Shown here: piece by piece, positions 49,972-58,958 of the stretch
How positions within the stretch are numbered: position 1 is the first letter of the stretch
Layout of the letters: each line of letters opens with the position of its first letter
Assembly (NCBI RefSeq): GCF_001005315.1
Contig: NZ_LBMG01000016.1
Span: 1 to 64,000, forward strand
Source: Kordia jejudonensis
Lineage (GTDB): Bacteria > Bacteroidota > Bacteroidia > Flavobacteriales > Flavobacteriaceae
Length of the DNA: 64,000 nt
Direction of reading: 5' to 3'
Made by a program: the position numbers and the translations under genes
Notes under the pieces: model-generated
Seen by the model: the letters and a program-made list of their open reading frames with translations, nothing else
The model's database searches: none
What the model was told of the DNA's origin: nothing

Positions 49972-51384
49972 TTACTTTTTAGCTTCAGGAAAAATATAAT
50001 TTAATCCCAGTTGTACAGATGCGGAGTTCGCTTTTGCTAAATTTTGATATTCTAGGAGATTGTCTGCCATGATATAAAAGTTGATATTGCCCAAATGCGA
50101 AGAAATTCCCAAACCTACATTTGTTTTCGAAAAAGAATCAACCGTGTACGTTACTTTTCCACTTAAAAAGTTAAAGATTCTTCGGTAATAAAAAGCGCTG
50201 AGTGCCAATTGTGGACTTCTAGGTCTTCCAATAGCATACATTTGCAAACCGACTTCATTTAAATAATCGCCATCATCAGCCGTACAATTGCATTCTTTCA
50301 ATACTTTTTTTCCGTATTTATACGAAACAGAACTGTTTAATTTAGGCGAACGCCACGAAACATATTTTTTAGAAATGGTATCTAATTCAAATAAATCTTC
50401 GAAAGTTTCTTCAATTTCCTGCCAATATTCTTCTGCAGTTTGTCCTGATCCGTCGTTTGGAAATAATGGATTAACACCATTAAAAGTATATTGACCGTTC
50501 AATTCATACGTTTCTACATCTTTGGTATGATGAATAAAGCCAAGATCTTGAATACTTCCCGTAATTGTCCACTGTTCTTTAGGATGATACGTAAAACCAG
50601 CGTCTAAACCCAATCCTAAATTGCCACCAAAAAGTACACGTTTACGAAGTTCTTTTACCGCTTCACTACTTGTGTTTAAGTCTGTAAGCGACGTGATTCC
50701 CGAAGTTTGAAAAGCCAAATCTACATCAAAAGTATGATCGTAAAAATTTTCCGTGCCTTCTCTCGTCACAAAGCTTCCGCGATTGTTTGTCGATTTAAAA
50801 TTTAAGAGACTAGAATATATTTTCCCGCGAAATCCATATGTCCATTTTTCGTTCAATTTTGTCATTAAACCTACGTGCAACACAGAAATCACCTCGCCTT
50901 TCGCATTCAAATCGCTTAAATCGAATACGCGACCAATGTTCGTTTGATTTCCTTCATAAGCCAAAACTGCATAATCTTTAGGAAAGTAAAAATGTATATC
51001 GGTTTCTTGATACAGTCCAAAAGAAAGGTATTTATTTTTTTTATAGGATGGACCAATGGCAAATCCGCCACTAAATATTTCTAATTGTTGATTTACCACA
51101 AAAAAATCATTTTTATCCATGCTGTACACAACACGTCTAAGTTTTTCATTAAAATCAATACCGTTATCGGCAAATAAATCATACACGCTTGTGCCAGAAG
51201 CGCCCGCATTTAGATGAATTTGTGATAGTAACGGAATTCCAATGTGCCACTGAAAATTGACTTCCGCACCTGGATTTAGTAATAATGATTGTGGAATATC
51301 AGTAAAATTATACAGCAGTTGTTTGTTCTGCGCCTGCACAAAACAACAAAAAACAAATACTATAATTATGCTGATTTTTTTCAC
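49972..51384 (-). CDS. DUF5723-type outer-membrane protein
   Basis: The 470-residue protein starts with GTG at 51384, supported by the signal peptide (M)KKISIIIVFVFCCFVQAQ directly after it. The mature part begins LLYNFTDIPQSLLLNPGA, the typical N-terminus of DUF5723 proteins, and continues as amphipathic strands (LGLGLDAGFTYHPKEQWTIT) predicted to form a beta-barrel. Two Cys in ECNCTADDG are unusual for a barrel loop. Function unknown. It starts 12 bp after a lipoprotein gene. Confidence 0.75.
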   Translation of the reverse strand: MKKISIIIVFVFCCFVQAQNKQLLYNFTDIPQSLLLNPGAEVNFQWHIGIPLLSQIHLNAGASGTSVYDLFADNGIDFNEKLRRVVYSMDKNDFFVVNQQLEIFSGGFAIGPSYKKNKYLSFGLYQETDIHFYFPKDYAVLAYEGNQTNIGRVFDLSDLNAKGEVISVLHVGLMTKLNEKWTYGFRGKIYSSLLNFKSTNNRGSFVTREGTENFYDHTFDVDLAFQTSGITSLTDLNTSSEAVKELRKRVLFGGNLGLGLDAGFTYHPKEQWTITGSIQDLGFIHHTKDVETYELNGQYTFNGVNPLFPNDGSGQTAEEYWQEIEETFEDLFELDTISKKYVSWRSPKLNSSVSYKYGKKVLKECNCTADDGDYLNEVGLQMYAIGRPRSPQLALSAFYYRRIFNFLSGKVTYTVDSFSKTNVGLGISSHLGNINFYIMADNLLEYQNLAKANSASVQLGLNYIFPEAKK

Positions 51385-51396
51385 TAAAATTATTGA

Positions 51397-51951
51397 TTAT
51401 TGTGTGTCTATTTCAAAAAAGAGAGTTGCTTTGGAGCGCATTTTTATAGTTCCAATACTCGTATCATCTAATGGAATCCCAGAAATACTTGGAAACATGG
51501 TTAAAATCAATTCCATACGTGTGGTATTTTTTAATTGATCAAGCAATGCATCTTCAAAAACTTCTGTATGTGTCTCTGTAACTTCACTGGTTGCACCAGC
51601 AGTGACCAAAATATCAAACATGTGCGTTACGTTTCCATTGACATCATACATAATAACATCTGCGCGAAATACGCGATCAATGGTATTGCGCACTTCAAAG
51701 AAAAATTCGGCTTTTACTAAGTTGTCTTGAATAAACTCTTCATTGAAAAAATCAAGTTCCAATTCGTCTTGTTCTACTACAAATGCTGTTCCTGTAGGTT
51801 CTTGAAATTGAGAAGCTGAAAAGTCGAAAAAGATCAAACTAGCTTCTAAAACTGGGGAAATTGACAAATCTTCCGCCTGTTCAAAATCGACATCTTCTAC
51901 ACAAGAAGTGGTCAGAATTAAAAGTAATAAAGGAAAAATTCGTTTCAACAT
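51397..51951 (-). CDS. Lipoprotein of unknown function
   Basis: The 184-residue lipoprotein has a lipobox TTSC (Cys17) followed by acidic VEDVDFEQAED, consistent with surface or outer-membrane export. The rest is predicted beta structure with no recognised domain. It is the first gene of the probable three-gene envelope operon (lipoprotein, DUF5723 barrel, secreted protein), which suggests they form one outer-membrane complex. Confidence 0.75.
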   Translation of the reverse strand: MLKRIFPLLLLILTTSCVEDVDFEQAEDLSISPVLEASLIFFDFSASQFQEPTGTAFVVEQDELELDFFNEEFIQDNLVKAEFFFEVRNTIDRVFRADVIMYDVNGNVTHMFDILVTAGATSEVTETHTEVFEDALLDQLKNTTRMELILTMFPSISGIPLDDTSIGTIKMRSKATLFFEIDTQ

Positions 51952-52070
51952 GAAAAGTTCAGTTTTAAGATGATGTATGAATACCCAACGTTTGTATACA
52001 AAGCAATGGAAAGTATATTCTGTTAATATAACAACCGACTTATTAAAAAAACGACGCTTTATTCCTTTTA

Positions 52071-52754
52071 TTACAGTATTTTTTCAATTTCAGTAAGATG
52101 TCGTACAATTGGACATAGCGAATGATCGTATTTTTTATCAAAATCTACATGAATCACGTTGATGTTTACTGCCAATGCACCTTTGACGTCTGCTTCAAAA
52201 CTATCGCCAATCATGAGCGCATTTTCAGGTGCTACATTTGCCAATTGTAATGCGTGATTGAATATTTTCGAATTGGGCTTTTTGACATGTACACTTTCCG
52301 AATCTATAATGTGTTCGAAATAATCATAAATACCAGACGCTTTTATTTTTCTGCGTTGTACATCTCGAAAACCGTTGGTTATGATATGGAGTTTGTAATT
52401 GGCTTGAAGTTTTTCGAGTAATTCTTCTGTGTAATCAAAAAGATGATTGAAAGTTGATAAGTGTTTGATATATTCTTCCGATAAGTGATTGATCAATTCG
52501 TCTGAAACCTCAACTTCTAACTGTCCAAATGTTTTTGCCAAACGCTCATATCGCAATGCGGTTTTGGAAATTTTCTCTTCACGAAATAAGCGCCAATATT
52601 CCAAATTGATGGGTACATATATTGCTATAAAACGATCAAAATCTACAGGAACGTTACTTTCTGCTAATATTTTTTTGAAGGTTAATGCGGAGTTTTTCTC
52701 AAAATCCCACAATGTGTGATCTAAATCAAAGAAAATATCTGTGATATTATTCAT
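52071..52754 (-). CDS. YjjG-type HAD nucleotidase
   Basis: The 227-residue protein has HAD motif I FFDLDHTLWDF (Asp10, Asp12), motif II IITNGF, motif III Lys in KKPNSKIF, and motif IV MIGDSFEADVKGA. The pattern is that of YjjG-family pyrimidine 5'-nucleotidases, which clear non-canonical pyrimidine nucleotides. Its start overlaps the stop of the upstream deacetylase-like gene by 8 bp, so they are co-transcribed. Confidence 0.88.
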   Translation of the reverse strand: MNNITDIFFDLDHTLWDFEKNSALTFKKILAESNVPVDFDRFIAIYVPINLEYWRLFREEKISKTALRYERLAKTFGQLEVEVSDELINHLSEEYIKHLSTFNHLFDYTEELLEKLQANYKLHIITNGFRDVQRRKIKASGIYDYFEHIIDSESVHVKKPNSKIFNHALQLANVAPENALMIGDSFEADVKGALAVNINVIHVDFDKKYDHSLCPIVRHLTEIEKIL

Positions 52755-54042
52755 TACTAAATTCTTTTAATAAATTGATATACAATTCTTTCCATGCGAT
52801 ATTGTTTTCAGATAAAACAACATTGTGAAATATTCCTATAAATGTACCATTTACTTTCTGAGTTTCCGAGAGCATTTCCATGATTTCATCGTTTGGTAAT
52901 GTTGTTTCTAGTTTACCTGAGTACAACATACAAAACGGATGTACTTTAAGTGGTGTTTGAATTTCCATGCTAATATCATAGAAGTAAAATGGACTACAGG
53001 TACCAGCTCTGAAACCAAGCGTATCATGATAGCCCATGGAATAATCTTCCGTAAACTCTAAATCGATTAAGTTTCTATAAAATTTTGGCAAACTCAACAT
53101 GTTATAATGCTGTCGCGCACGTTTCATAGGACGATTGATAATAGTGTTCAATCGCTTTTTTTCAATCTTTAATTTTTCGATATCTGAAAAAGAATCGTAG
53201 GACGCTAACAATCCAACTTTACTGTAATCGGATACATTTTTGATGAGTCGGATAAATTCATTTTTATATACTGAAATGTTATGATCATAGGTAGAATAAT
53301 CGCCTATTTGGAAAAAATACTGCGCATTAGTTTTGTATGTTTTGTGCAATGCAACAAATTCTTCAAAATTATCATATGGATCATCTCGCATTCCTAATAA
53401 TACTGCGGAACGATCTAAAAATCTTGAAAAGCGCAATCGGACGATATCAGTTAAGTAACCACCAAGCGTTCTAATGATTCCGCGTTTTTTGTAAGCATAT
53501 GCAATAGGAATATTGATGACTGGATTGTACGAAAATGAACGTTGCTTATAATCGCTAGCATTAAAAGTTTCAAATCTATTTTCTAAGACTTTTTTAAACT
53601 TCTGACACCAAATATCAACGACTGGAATTCGTAAAAAATCGTGCTTAAAAGCTAAACTTTCCGATGCGGTATAACGTCCGTGTTCATCTTTTACATACGG
53701 TAAATATTCTTCATATCTACTCAGCATGTAAAAACTTGCTGCAAAAATATCATACGGAATGGTACTTTTTTCTCCTGTAACAAAGAAGCAAGGAACTTCT
53801 TCCCATTTCAAAACTTTAAATTCGACTTCTCCAACACCTTGTTCAAATAGCAAATCGTGGCTTCGTACAAAAAACTCGTCACCAAGCGGCTGTTTTGCGT
53901 ACGACATTTTTACTTCATTGTGCGCAATAAACGTTTCAATTTTCGTGGTAAAATCGACAGGAATTCCAAGAATGCGCGTTATGAGATGCTTAAATGTATA
54001 GCGAAGTCTTGGTGTAATTTTTTGTGTGTATACTAGAAGCAT
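52747..54042 (-). CDS. Polysaccharide deacetylase-like family protein
   Basis: The 431-residue protein has no signal peptide. It matches the flavobacterial deacetylase-like family with an N-terminal DUF7033-type domain (LGIPVDFTTKIETF; SRYEEYL at about 131) and a NodB-like barrel. The barrel shows FFQIGDYSTYDHNISVYKNE, VGLLASYDSF, and MGYHDTLGFRAGTCSPFYFY near the C-terminus. The classic metal-binding triad of active deacetylases is not obvious, so catalysis is uncertain. It overlaps the downstream nucleotidase gene. Confidence 0.8.
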   Translation of the reverse strand: MLLVYTQKITPRLRYTFKHLITRILGIPVDFTTKIETFIAHNEVKMSYAKQPLGDEFFVRSHDLLFEQGVGEVEFKVLKWEEVPCFFVTGEKSTIPYDIFAASFYMLSRYEEYLPYVKDEHGRYTASESLAFKHDFLRIPVVDIWCQKFKKVLENRFETFNASDYKQRSFSYNPVINIPIAYAYKKRGIIRTLGGYLTDIVRLRFSRFLDRSAVLLGMRDDPYDNFEEFVALHKTYKTNAQYFFQIGDYSTYDHNISVYKNEFIRLIKNVSDYSKVGLLASYDSFSDIEKLKIEKKRLNTIINRPMKRARQHYNMLSLPKFYRNLIDLEFTEDYSMGYHDTLGFRAGTCSPFYFYDISMEIQTPLKVHPFCMLYSGKLETTLPNDEIMEMLSETQKVNGTFIGIFHNVVLSENNIAWKELYINLLKEFSNE

Positions 54043-54120
54043 GTAGAACTCATTTAAACTTTTATAATCAGTCTGAAATTTTCTAATATTCGCTCAAATT
54101 GCAATACGTATAACGCGTTC

Positions 54121-54816
54121 TTAGAGTAAGTTTTCATCTGCGAAACTAAAATACTCTTTTTCTGTGATAATTAAATGATCTAGTACTTTTATATCAATAT
54201 TTTCTGCACCTGAACACAGTTTTTTAGTGATTGCTTTGTCTGCCGAACTCGGTTTTAAAGTTCCTGATGGATGATTGTGCACTAAAATAATTGCTACGGC
54301 ACTCACTTCTAATGCGGTTTTTAGCACCAACCGTACATCAACCAAAGTTCCTGTAATACCACCTTTACTCAGGCATAGTTTTTTGAGTACTTTGTTTGAA
54401 TTGTTCAAATAGATAATCCAGAATTCTTCATGCGGCAATTCGCCAATAAGCGGTTGCATCATTTCAAATACCATACGGCTTGATGTAATCTTTTTTAAGG
54501 TAATTTTTGCTTCTATTTGCCTTCGCTTGCCAAGCTCTAACGCAGCGATGATTGTGATTGCTTTTACCAAACCTACACCTTTGAACTTTTTGAGTTGATC
54601 TTCGGATAGCTTTGCCAGTTCATTCAAGTTTCCATTTACAGAAGCTAATATACGTTTGGAAAGCGATACGGCACTTTCATCTTTATTGCCCAATCGAATC
54701 AAAATTGCTAACAATTCGGCATCACTTAAAGCCGTTTTTCCTTTGTTTGCCAACTTCTCGCGAGGTCGATCGTCTTCTGACCAATATTTGATAGATTGTA
54801 GCTGCATATCTTCCAT
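54121..54816 (-). CDS. radC: RadC-family JAMM/MPN protein
   Basis: The protein has 231 residues. An N-terminal helix-hairpin-helix region (KFKGVGLVKAITIIAALELG) is followed by the RadC metalloprotease-like domain with HNHPSGTLKPSSAD (His180, His182, Asp193) and an upstream Glu in LPHEEFW. Full length for the family. Despite its name a repair role is not established. It may be expressed alone, divergent from the next gene. Confidence 0.93.
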   Translation of the reverse strand: MEDMQLQSIKYWSEDDRPREKLANKGKTALSDAELLAILIRLGNKDESAVSLSKRILASVNGNLNELAKLSEDQLKKFKGVGLVKAITIIAALELGKRRQIEAKITLKKITSSRMVFEMMQPLIGELPHEEFWIIYLNNSNKVLKKLCLSKGGITGTLVDVRLVLKTALEVSAVAIILVHNHPSGTLKPSSADKAITKKLCSGAENIDIKVLDHLIITEKEYFSFADENLL

Positions 54817-54974
54817 GTTGAATTACTTTTTTTAAAACTACTTGATTTTTTTCAACAAAACCGTTCATTTTTTGTAAGCGTTGCAAGAATTATATAAACG
54901 TTAATTTTCAGTAAATAAAATTCGTTTTTTACAAGGATTGCTGTACTTTTAGTTGCACTTAATTTTATTGTATT

Positions 54975-55433
54975 ATGAAATCACTTTTTGATGAAACTAC
55001 ACTTTCGGAAATTCAAGGGAGAATTGAATCACTAACCGAAACTTCTGCGCCTTTATGGGGAAAAATGACCGTAGGTCAAATGTGTACACATTGCCAAATG
55101 CCATTGGAACTTGCCATGGAAAAACGGATGCTAGGAAGTGGAAAGAAACCTGGATTTATGAAGCGAATGCTATTTAAACTCTACAAACCGTTAATGTATA
55201 ATGACAAACCTTGGAGTAAAAATTTGCCAACAGTCCGAGATTTTATCGTGAGCGAAACGAAAGATGTTACCGCCGAAAAAGCGAAGCTATCTAGTTTGGT
55301 TTCAGAATTTCATCAATATAAAGATAAGACTGAGTTTCCAACGCATCCTATGTTTGGAAAATTTACGCAAGAACAATGGGGAAAAATGCAGTACAAACAT
55401 TTAGATCATCATTTAAAACAATTTGATGTTTAA
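54975..55433 (+). CDS. DUF1569 (DinB-like) protein
   Basis: The 152-residue helical protein has PLWGKMTVGQMCTHCQMPLE, with His in MCTHC, and LDHHLKQFDV at the end. These are the metal-binding His positions of the DinB-like four-helix fold. DUF1569 members are common in Bacteroidota; activity unknown. It lies 5 bp ahead of a PaiB-type gene, a likely operon. Confidence 0.85.
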   Translation: MKSLFDETTLSEIQGRIESLTETSAPLWGKMTVGQMCTHCQMPLELAMEKRMLGSGKKPGFMKRMLFKLYKPLMYNDKPWSKNLPTVRDFIVSETKDVTAEKAKLSSLVSEFHQYKDKTEFPTHPMFGKFTQEQWGKMQYKHLDHHLKQFDV

Positions 55434-55438
55434 AAATT

Positions 55439-56050
55439 ATGAGTTATCCTCCAAAACAACATCAAGAAACAAAGTTTAGTGCTATTCTTGAAACCATCAA
55501 ACACTATCCATTAGCGACATTAATTTCTGCTAAAGACAGTGAAATTTTTACAACACATGTCCCTTTAATTCATGATGCATCCGAAGGTAAATTTGGCGCG
55601 TTGATAGGACATATTGACAAGTTGAATCCGCATGTTGAATTGTTGCAAAATAACATTCCCTCGCAAGTAATATTTCACGGACCTGATTGCTATATTTCGC
55701 CACATGTATACAGTACAACACAATTGCCTACTTGGAATTATGTGAAAGTGCATATTTCGGCGAAAGCCACACGAATTCAAAAAAATGATGCTGTAATAGC
55801 TTCTATTGCGCATATGACTTCTGTTTTAGAAACTTCACAAGAGCCATATGTGTTGGACCAAGAAGATCCGAGAGTCCAATCATTGGCCAATTATATTGTT
55901 GGATTTAAGTTAGAAATTACCGCTTGGGAAGGAAAATTTAAACTTTCGCAAAATAGAATAGCTAAAGATAAAAACTTGGCAAAAGAAGCGCTGATACAAA
56001 AAAGCCGCAATGATATTACGGCTTTTCTTAATGGCATTTTAGATACGTAG
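55439..56050 (+). CDS. PaiB-type FMN-binding protein
   Basis: The 203-residue split-barrel flavoprotein begins MSYPPKQHQE. It has PLATLISAKD, TTHVPLIHD, GALIGHIDKLNPHVELL and the FHGPDCYISPHVY plus TWNYVKVHISAKA segments of the PaiB family. The family is named after a Bacillus negative regulator of sporulation and protease genes, but direct DNA binding is not evident. The last 20 codons overlap a terminator-like hairpin. Confidence 0.88.
   Translation: MSYPPKQHQETKFSAILETIKHYPLATLISAKDSEIFTTHVPLIHDASEGKFGALIGHIDKLNPHVELLQNNIPSQVIFHGPDCYISPHVYSTTQLPTWNYVKVHISAKATRIQKNDAVIASIAHMTSVLETSQEPYVLDQEDPRVQSLANYIVGFKLEITAWEGKFKLSQNRIAKDKNLAKEALIQKSRNDITAFLNGILDT
56000..56026. terminator. Terminator-like hairpin inside the 3' end of the PaiB gene
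   Basis: AAAAGCCG (56000-56007) pairs with CGGCTTTT (56019-56026) within the last codons, preceded by A-run and followed by TTCTT. Likely terminator embedded in coding sequence. Confidence 0.5.
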
Positions 56051-56068
56051 TATTGGCACATACTACGT
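56045..56068. terminator. Hairpin between convergent paiB-type and lipoprotein genes
   Basis: ACGTAGTA (56045-56052) and TACTACGT (56061-56068) pair perfectly and overlap the paiB-type stop codon. A 12-bp palindrome GTGTAATTACAC follows at 56067-56078. Together they fill the short convergent spacer. Confidence 0.5.
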
Positions 56069-56087
56069 GTAATTACACTAAACTAAA

Positions 56088-56729
56088 CTATTGCACATTA
56101 TATGATACTAAACGTCTTTCCATTCTGTGTATGTCTTCAGTTGCAAAAGAGCATGTATTAAATACTTTTCCAATTCCGGGAGCATAATAATGTTTGTCTA
56201 GCCCAGGAAATAATGCTAAGGTCGGAACTTCTTTTGCATAAAGTTTCATCCATTCGCAATCAAAAGTACCTGCGGCTGTGGAAATCATTTCATTGCCTTC
56301 GCCGCGAGCTGTATATAGCTCAAAGAAGTTATCTGCTGTTAATAGAAACTCTTGATTATCGTATCGAGAGAATTCAACTTTACCTTCATCAGTAATAAGA
56401 TATCCTAGAGAGTCACGAAAATAGAAAAATCTTTCTCCATTTGTAGCGCACAAAGCAGCATTGGTTTCGTTTCCTGAAGTACGAACTCTAAATTTAAAAA
56501 AGGTATTTCCATTGATCGATTCTGTATTTACAATTTTTACAGAATCAATAACACCTGTATCATTAAACACTTCCGACATTATATTTTCCCTTCGGTAATG
56601 TTCATATACCCAAGTATTTCCAACGGTTAAGGCAAAAAAGTTTTCTTCTGGTTCAGGAATTGTATTGTCGTCATTAGCACAAGACACACATACGAGGACT
56701 AGAAAAACTAGTAGTAATGGTTTTTTCAT
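56088..56729 (-). CDS. Lipoprotein of unknown function
   Basis: The 213-residue lipoprotein has a lipobox CVSC (Cys17) and the segment FFALTVGNTWVYEHY, typical of Bacteroidota lipoproteins with an all-beta fold. No known domain beyond that. Its upstream region is a diverged copy of the region after mpl, and a signal-peptide stub of a sister gene lies 158 bp upstream; see the pseudogene entry. Confidence 0.75.
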   Translation of the reverse strand: MKKPLLLVFLVLVCVSCANDDNTIPEPEENFFALTVGNTWVYEHYRRENIMSEVFNDTGVIDSVKIVNTESINGNTFFKFRVRTSGNETNAALCATNGERFFYFRDSLGYLITDEGKVEFSRYDNQEFLLTADNFFELYTARGEGNEMISTAAGTFDCEWMKLYAKEVPTLALFPGLDKHYYAPGIGKVFNTCSFATEDIHRMERRLVSYNVQ

Positions 56730-56857
56730 AATTAGTTGATATATTCGGTTTTAAAAAAAGTAATTATGAAGCTATAGTTTTTCGGTTTTATGGGTTAGTA
56801 CAGTACCCAAAACGCAGCTTTTTAGGTTTTAGTGTATGCGTTGTAAAAATGCTTCCT
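56730..56857 (-). repeat. Diverged duplicate of the mpl 3' end plus downstream spacer
   Basis: This segment aligns along its length with 56965-57087. It includes eight would-be C-terminal mpl codons (EAFLQRIH then stop, 56829-56855, against EAFTQHIH in mpl). It is the leader of the intact lipoprotein gene. Confidence 0.75.
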
Positions 56858-56886
56858 TAGTTATCTTTAAAATCCCCGAAACAGAG

Positions 56887-56964
56887 CTAAGGTTTTCGAT
56901 CTTTATCAACATAACAGGAAATGCAAAATAGGGCAACGCAGACTAATAAAAAGGATTTTCTCAT
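56887..56964 (-). pseudogene. Lipoprotein gene stub (signal peptide only)
   Basis: A 25-codon frame (MRKSFLLVCVALFCISCYVD then KDRKP, stop at 56887-56889) keeps a perfect lipobox CISC but nothing after it. Its leader (56965-57060) is homologous to the leader of the intact lipoprotein at 56729. It is best read as the remnant of a tandem duplicate whose body was deleted. A functional 25-residue lipopeptide is less likely. Confidence 0.6.
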
Positions 56965-57059
56965 AACTATTTTTAAATTGATTGTTGAAAAAGTAATGAT
57001 GAGATATAGTGCGTTCGTTTTTGTGGGTTCTTACATTGGTAACGTACGTTTTTGCAATT

Positions 57060-58415
57060 TTAGTGTATGTGTTGTGTAAATGCTTCAAAATCTAATCCGC
57101 CATAATTCCCTGAACTCATAAGTAATAATGCGGTATTGTCTAAGGATTGACTGAATAGATATTTTTTGAATGCTGCCGGATCTGTGTAAATAATCAAATC
57201 GTCACGTTCAAAAGCGGTTGCAATTTGCTCTTTTGACACTTCATCCAATTGTTTTATCTCAACGGCATGTGGCGAATAGAACACAATAGCTTTATCTGCT
57301 GCATCTAACGCACCTTTGTATTCCTTTAAAAATTCTGCATTCAAACTGCTATACGTGTGCAATTCTAAACAAGCTAAAACCGTTCGGTCTGCATATTGTT
57401 CCTTTACCGCTTGTGTGGTTGCTTTTACTTTACTTGGCGAATGTGCAAAATCTTTGTACACTACCGTAGAATTGTGTTCGGCAATTTTTTCCAAACGTTT
57501 GCTTGCGCCCGTAAAGGTTGAAATAGCTTCGTAGAAATCTTCTTCGTCTACACCTATATGTTGGCAAATCCATTTGGCTCCAGCCAGATTATTCAAATTG
57601 TGTTTTCCAAATATTTCAATTGGCATAAAACCATCAGGAGTTTCTAATAAGGTTTCGCCATTTTCAATGGTATAATTTGGTGTTTTGTAGCTCAGTTTAC
57701 GAATTGGATTTTCAGAAGCTTCTACCACACGAACCACTTCTGCATCTTCTTCGTTGTAATTAATGCTTCCGCCTTTAGTGATAGAATCTACAAAAATTTG
57801 AAACTGCTCAACATAGTTTTCATAGGTTGGAAATACATTAATGTGATCCCAAGCAATTCCGCTTAACAAAGCAATATTTGGTTGATACAAATGAAATTTT
57901 GGTCTGCGATCAATTGGCGATGACAAATATTCGTCGCCTTCCAATACGATAAAATCGTTTTCTTCTGTTAAGTGTACCATTGTATCAAAACCTTCCAATT
58001 GTGCGCCAACCATATAATCAACAGCAATATCATGATAGTTTAATACATGAAGAATCATGGACGTAATCGTTGTTTTTCCATGACTTCCGCCAATGACCAC
58101 GCGGGTTTTGTATTTGGATTGTTCGTATAAAAATTCTGGATACGAATAAATAGTTACACCCAATTCTTGTGCTTTTAGCAACTCTGGATTGTCAGGTTTG
58201 GCGTGCATTCCTAAAATAATAGCATCTAAGTCTGTGGTAATTTTTTCAGGAAACCAACCAAACGCTTCAGGTAGCAATCCTTTGGCATCTAAGCGACTTT
58301 TTGATGGTTCAAAAATAACATCGTCACTTCCAGTAATTTGATATCCTTTTGCATGTAATGCTAATGCTAAGTTGTGCATGGCGCTTCCACCAATCGCTAT
58401 AAAATGTATTCGCAT
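57060..58415 (-). CDS. mpl: UDP-N-acetylmuramate:L-alanyl-gamma-D-glutamyl-meso-diaminopimelate ligase
   Basis: The 451-residue Mur-ligase-family enzyme recycles murein tripeptide onto UDP-MurNAc. The Mpl N-terminus is MRIHFIAIGGSAMHNLAL. The ATP-binding loop is GGSHGKTT (109-116). FIVLEGDEYLSSPID and the central HINVFPT and GKHNLNN motifs follow, with DFAHSPSKVKAT in the C-terminal domain. Length is normal. The 3' end has been tandemly duplicated downstream. Confidence 0.95.
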   Translation of the reverse strand: MRIHFIAIGGSAMHNLALALHAKGYQITGSDDVIFEPSKSRLDAKGLLPEAFGWFPEKITTDLDAIILGMHAKPDNPELLKAQELGVTIYSYPEFLYEQSKYKTRVVIGGSHGKTTITSMILHVLNYHDIAVDYMVGAQLEGFDTMVHLTEENDFIVLEGDEYLSSPIDRRPKFHLYQPNIALLSGIAWDHINVFPTYENYVEQFQIFVDSITKGGSINYNEEDAEVVRVVEASENPIRKLSYKTPNYTIENGETLLETPDGFMPIEIFGKHNLNNLAGAKWICQHIGVDEEDFYEAISTFTGASKRLEKIAEHNSTVVYKDFAHSPSKVKATTQAVKEQYADRTVLACLELHTYSSLNAEFLKEYKGALDAADKAIVFYSPHAVEIKQLDEVSKEQIATAFERDDLIIYTDPAAFKKYLFSQSLDNTALLLMSSGNYGGLDFEAFTQHIH

Positions 58416-58556
58416 GAGTTGTAGAATTCTAAAGTGTAAAGATAAAAGGGATTTTTGGTTTTTTTAGAAATGTATGAAAGATTTCAAGAAGAAAAACTAA
58501 CTTAGGCAGGTATAAGTCAACTAAAAATAATTACAGAAAAACTTTCATAACTCAAG

Positions 58557-58958
58557 ATGGATAAAAAAATCAACAACTGTATCGAATGTAAAAGTGAATA
58601 TTTCACTGATGCTTCAAAGATGAACGAATTTTGTCCCGATTGTGCACACAAGTTATACGACTATCCACGCTGTTTTCACAAATTTGAAAATGGCAGATGT
58701 ATCAAATGCTATTGGAATGGAAAGACTTCTGAATACATTCATGAAAAAAAGGAGAGAATTACCAAAAAACTTAAAAGTGCAAAAATGAATGTCACATTAG
58801 CGATTGTTATTCTAGTAATTGCTTCAATATTTATGCTGTTTGGCTTGCTAAGTGGCGGCATTTCATATTTCGGACTTTTCGGATTGATCGTTGGAGGACG
58901 CTATTTCATTCAAGCCAAAAAATATAAAAAAGAATTAATCGAAGGAAAAATCAGATGA
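58557..58958 (+). CDS. Small zinc-ribbon membrane protein
   Basis: The 133-residue protein has an N-terminal zinc-ribbon-like Cys set (CIEC, CPDC, then RCFHK and RCIKCYW), a charged linker, then two hydrophobic helices (about 77-98 and 103-118). No named family recognised. Its stop overlaps the next start (ATGA), so it is translationally coupled to an acetyltransferase. Confidence 0.75.
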   Translation: MDKKINNCIECKSEYFTDASKMNEFCPDCAHKLYDYPRCFHKFENGRCIKCYWNGKTSEYIHEKKERITKKLKSAKMNVTLAIVILVIASIFMLFGLLSGGISYFGLFGLIVGGRYFIQAKKYKKELIEGKIR

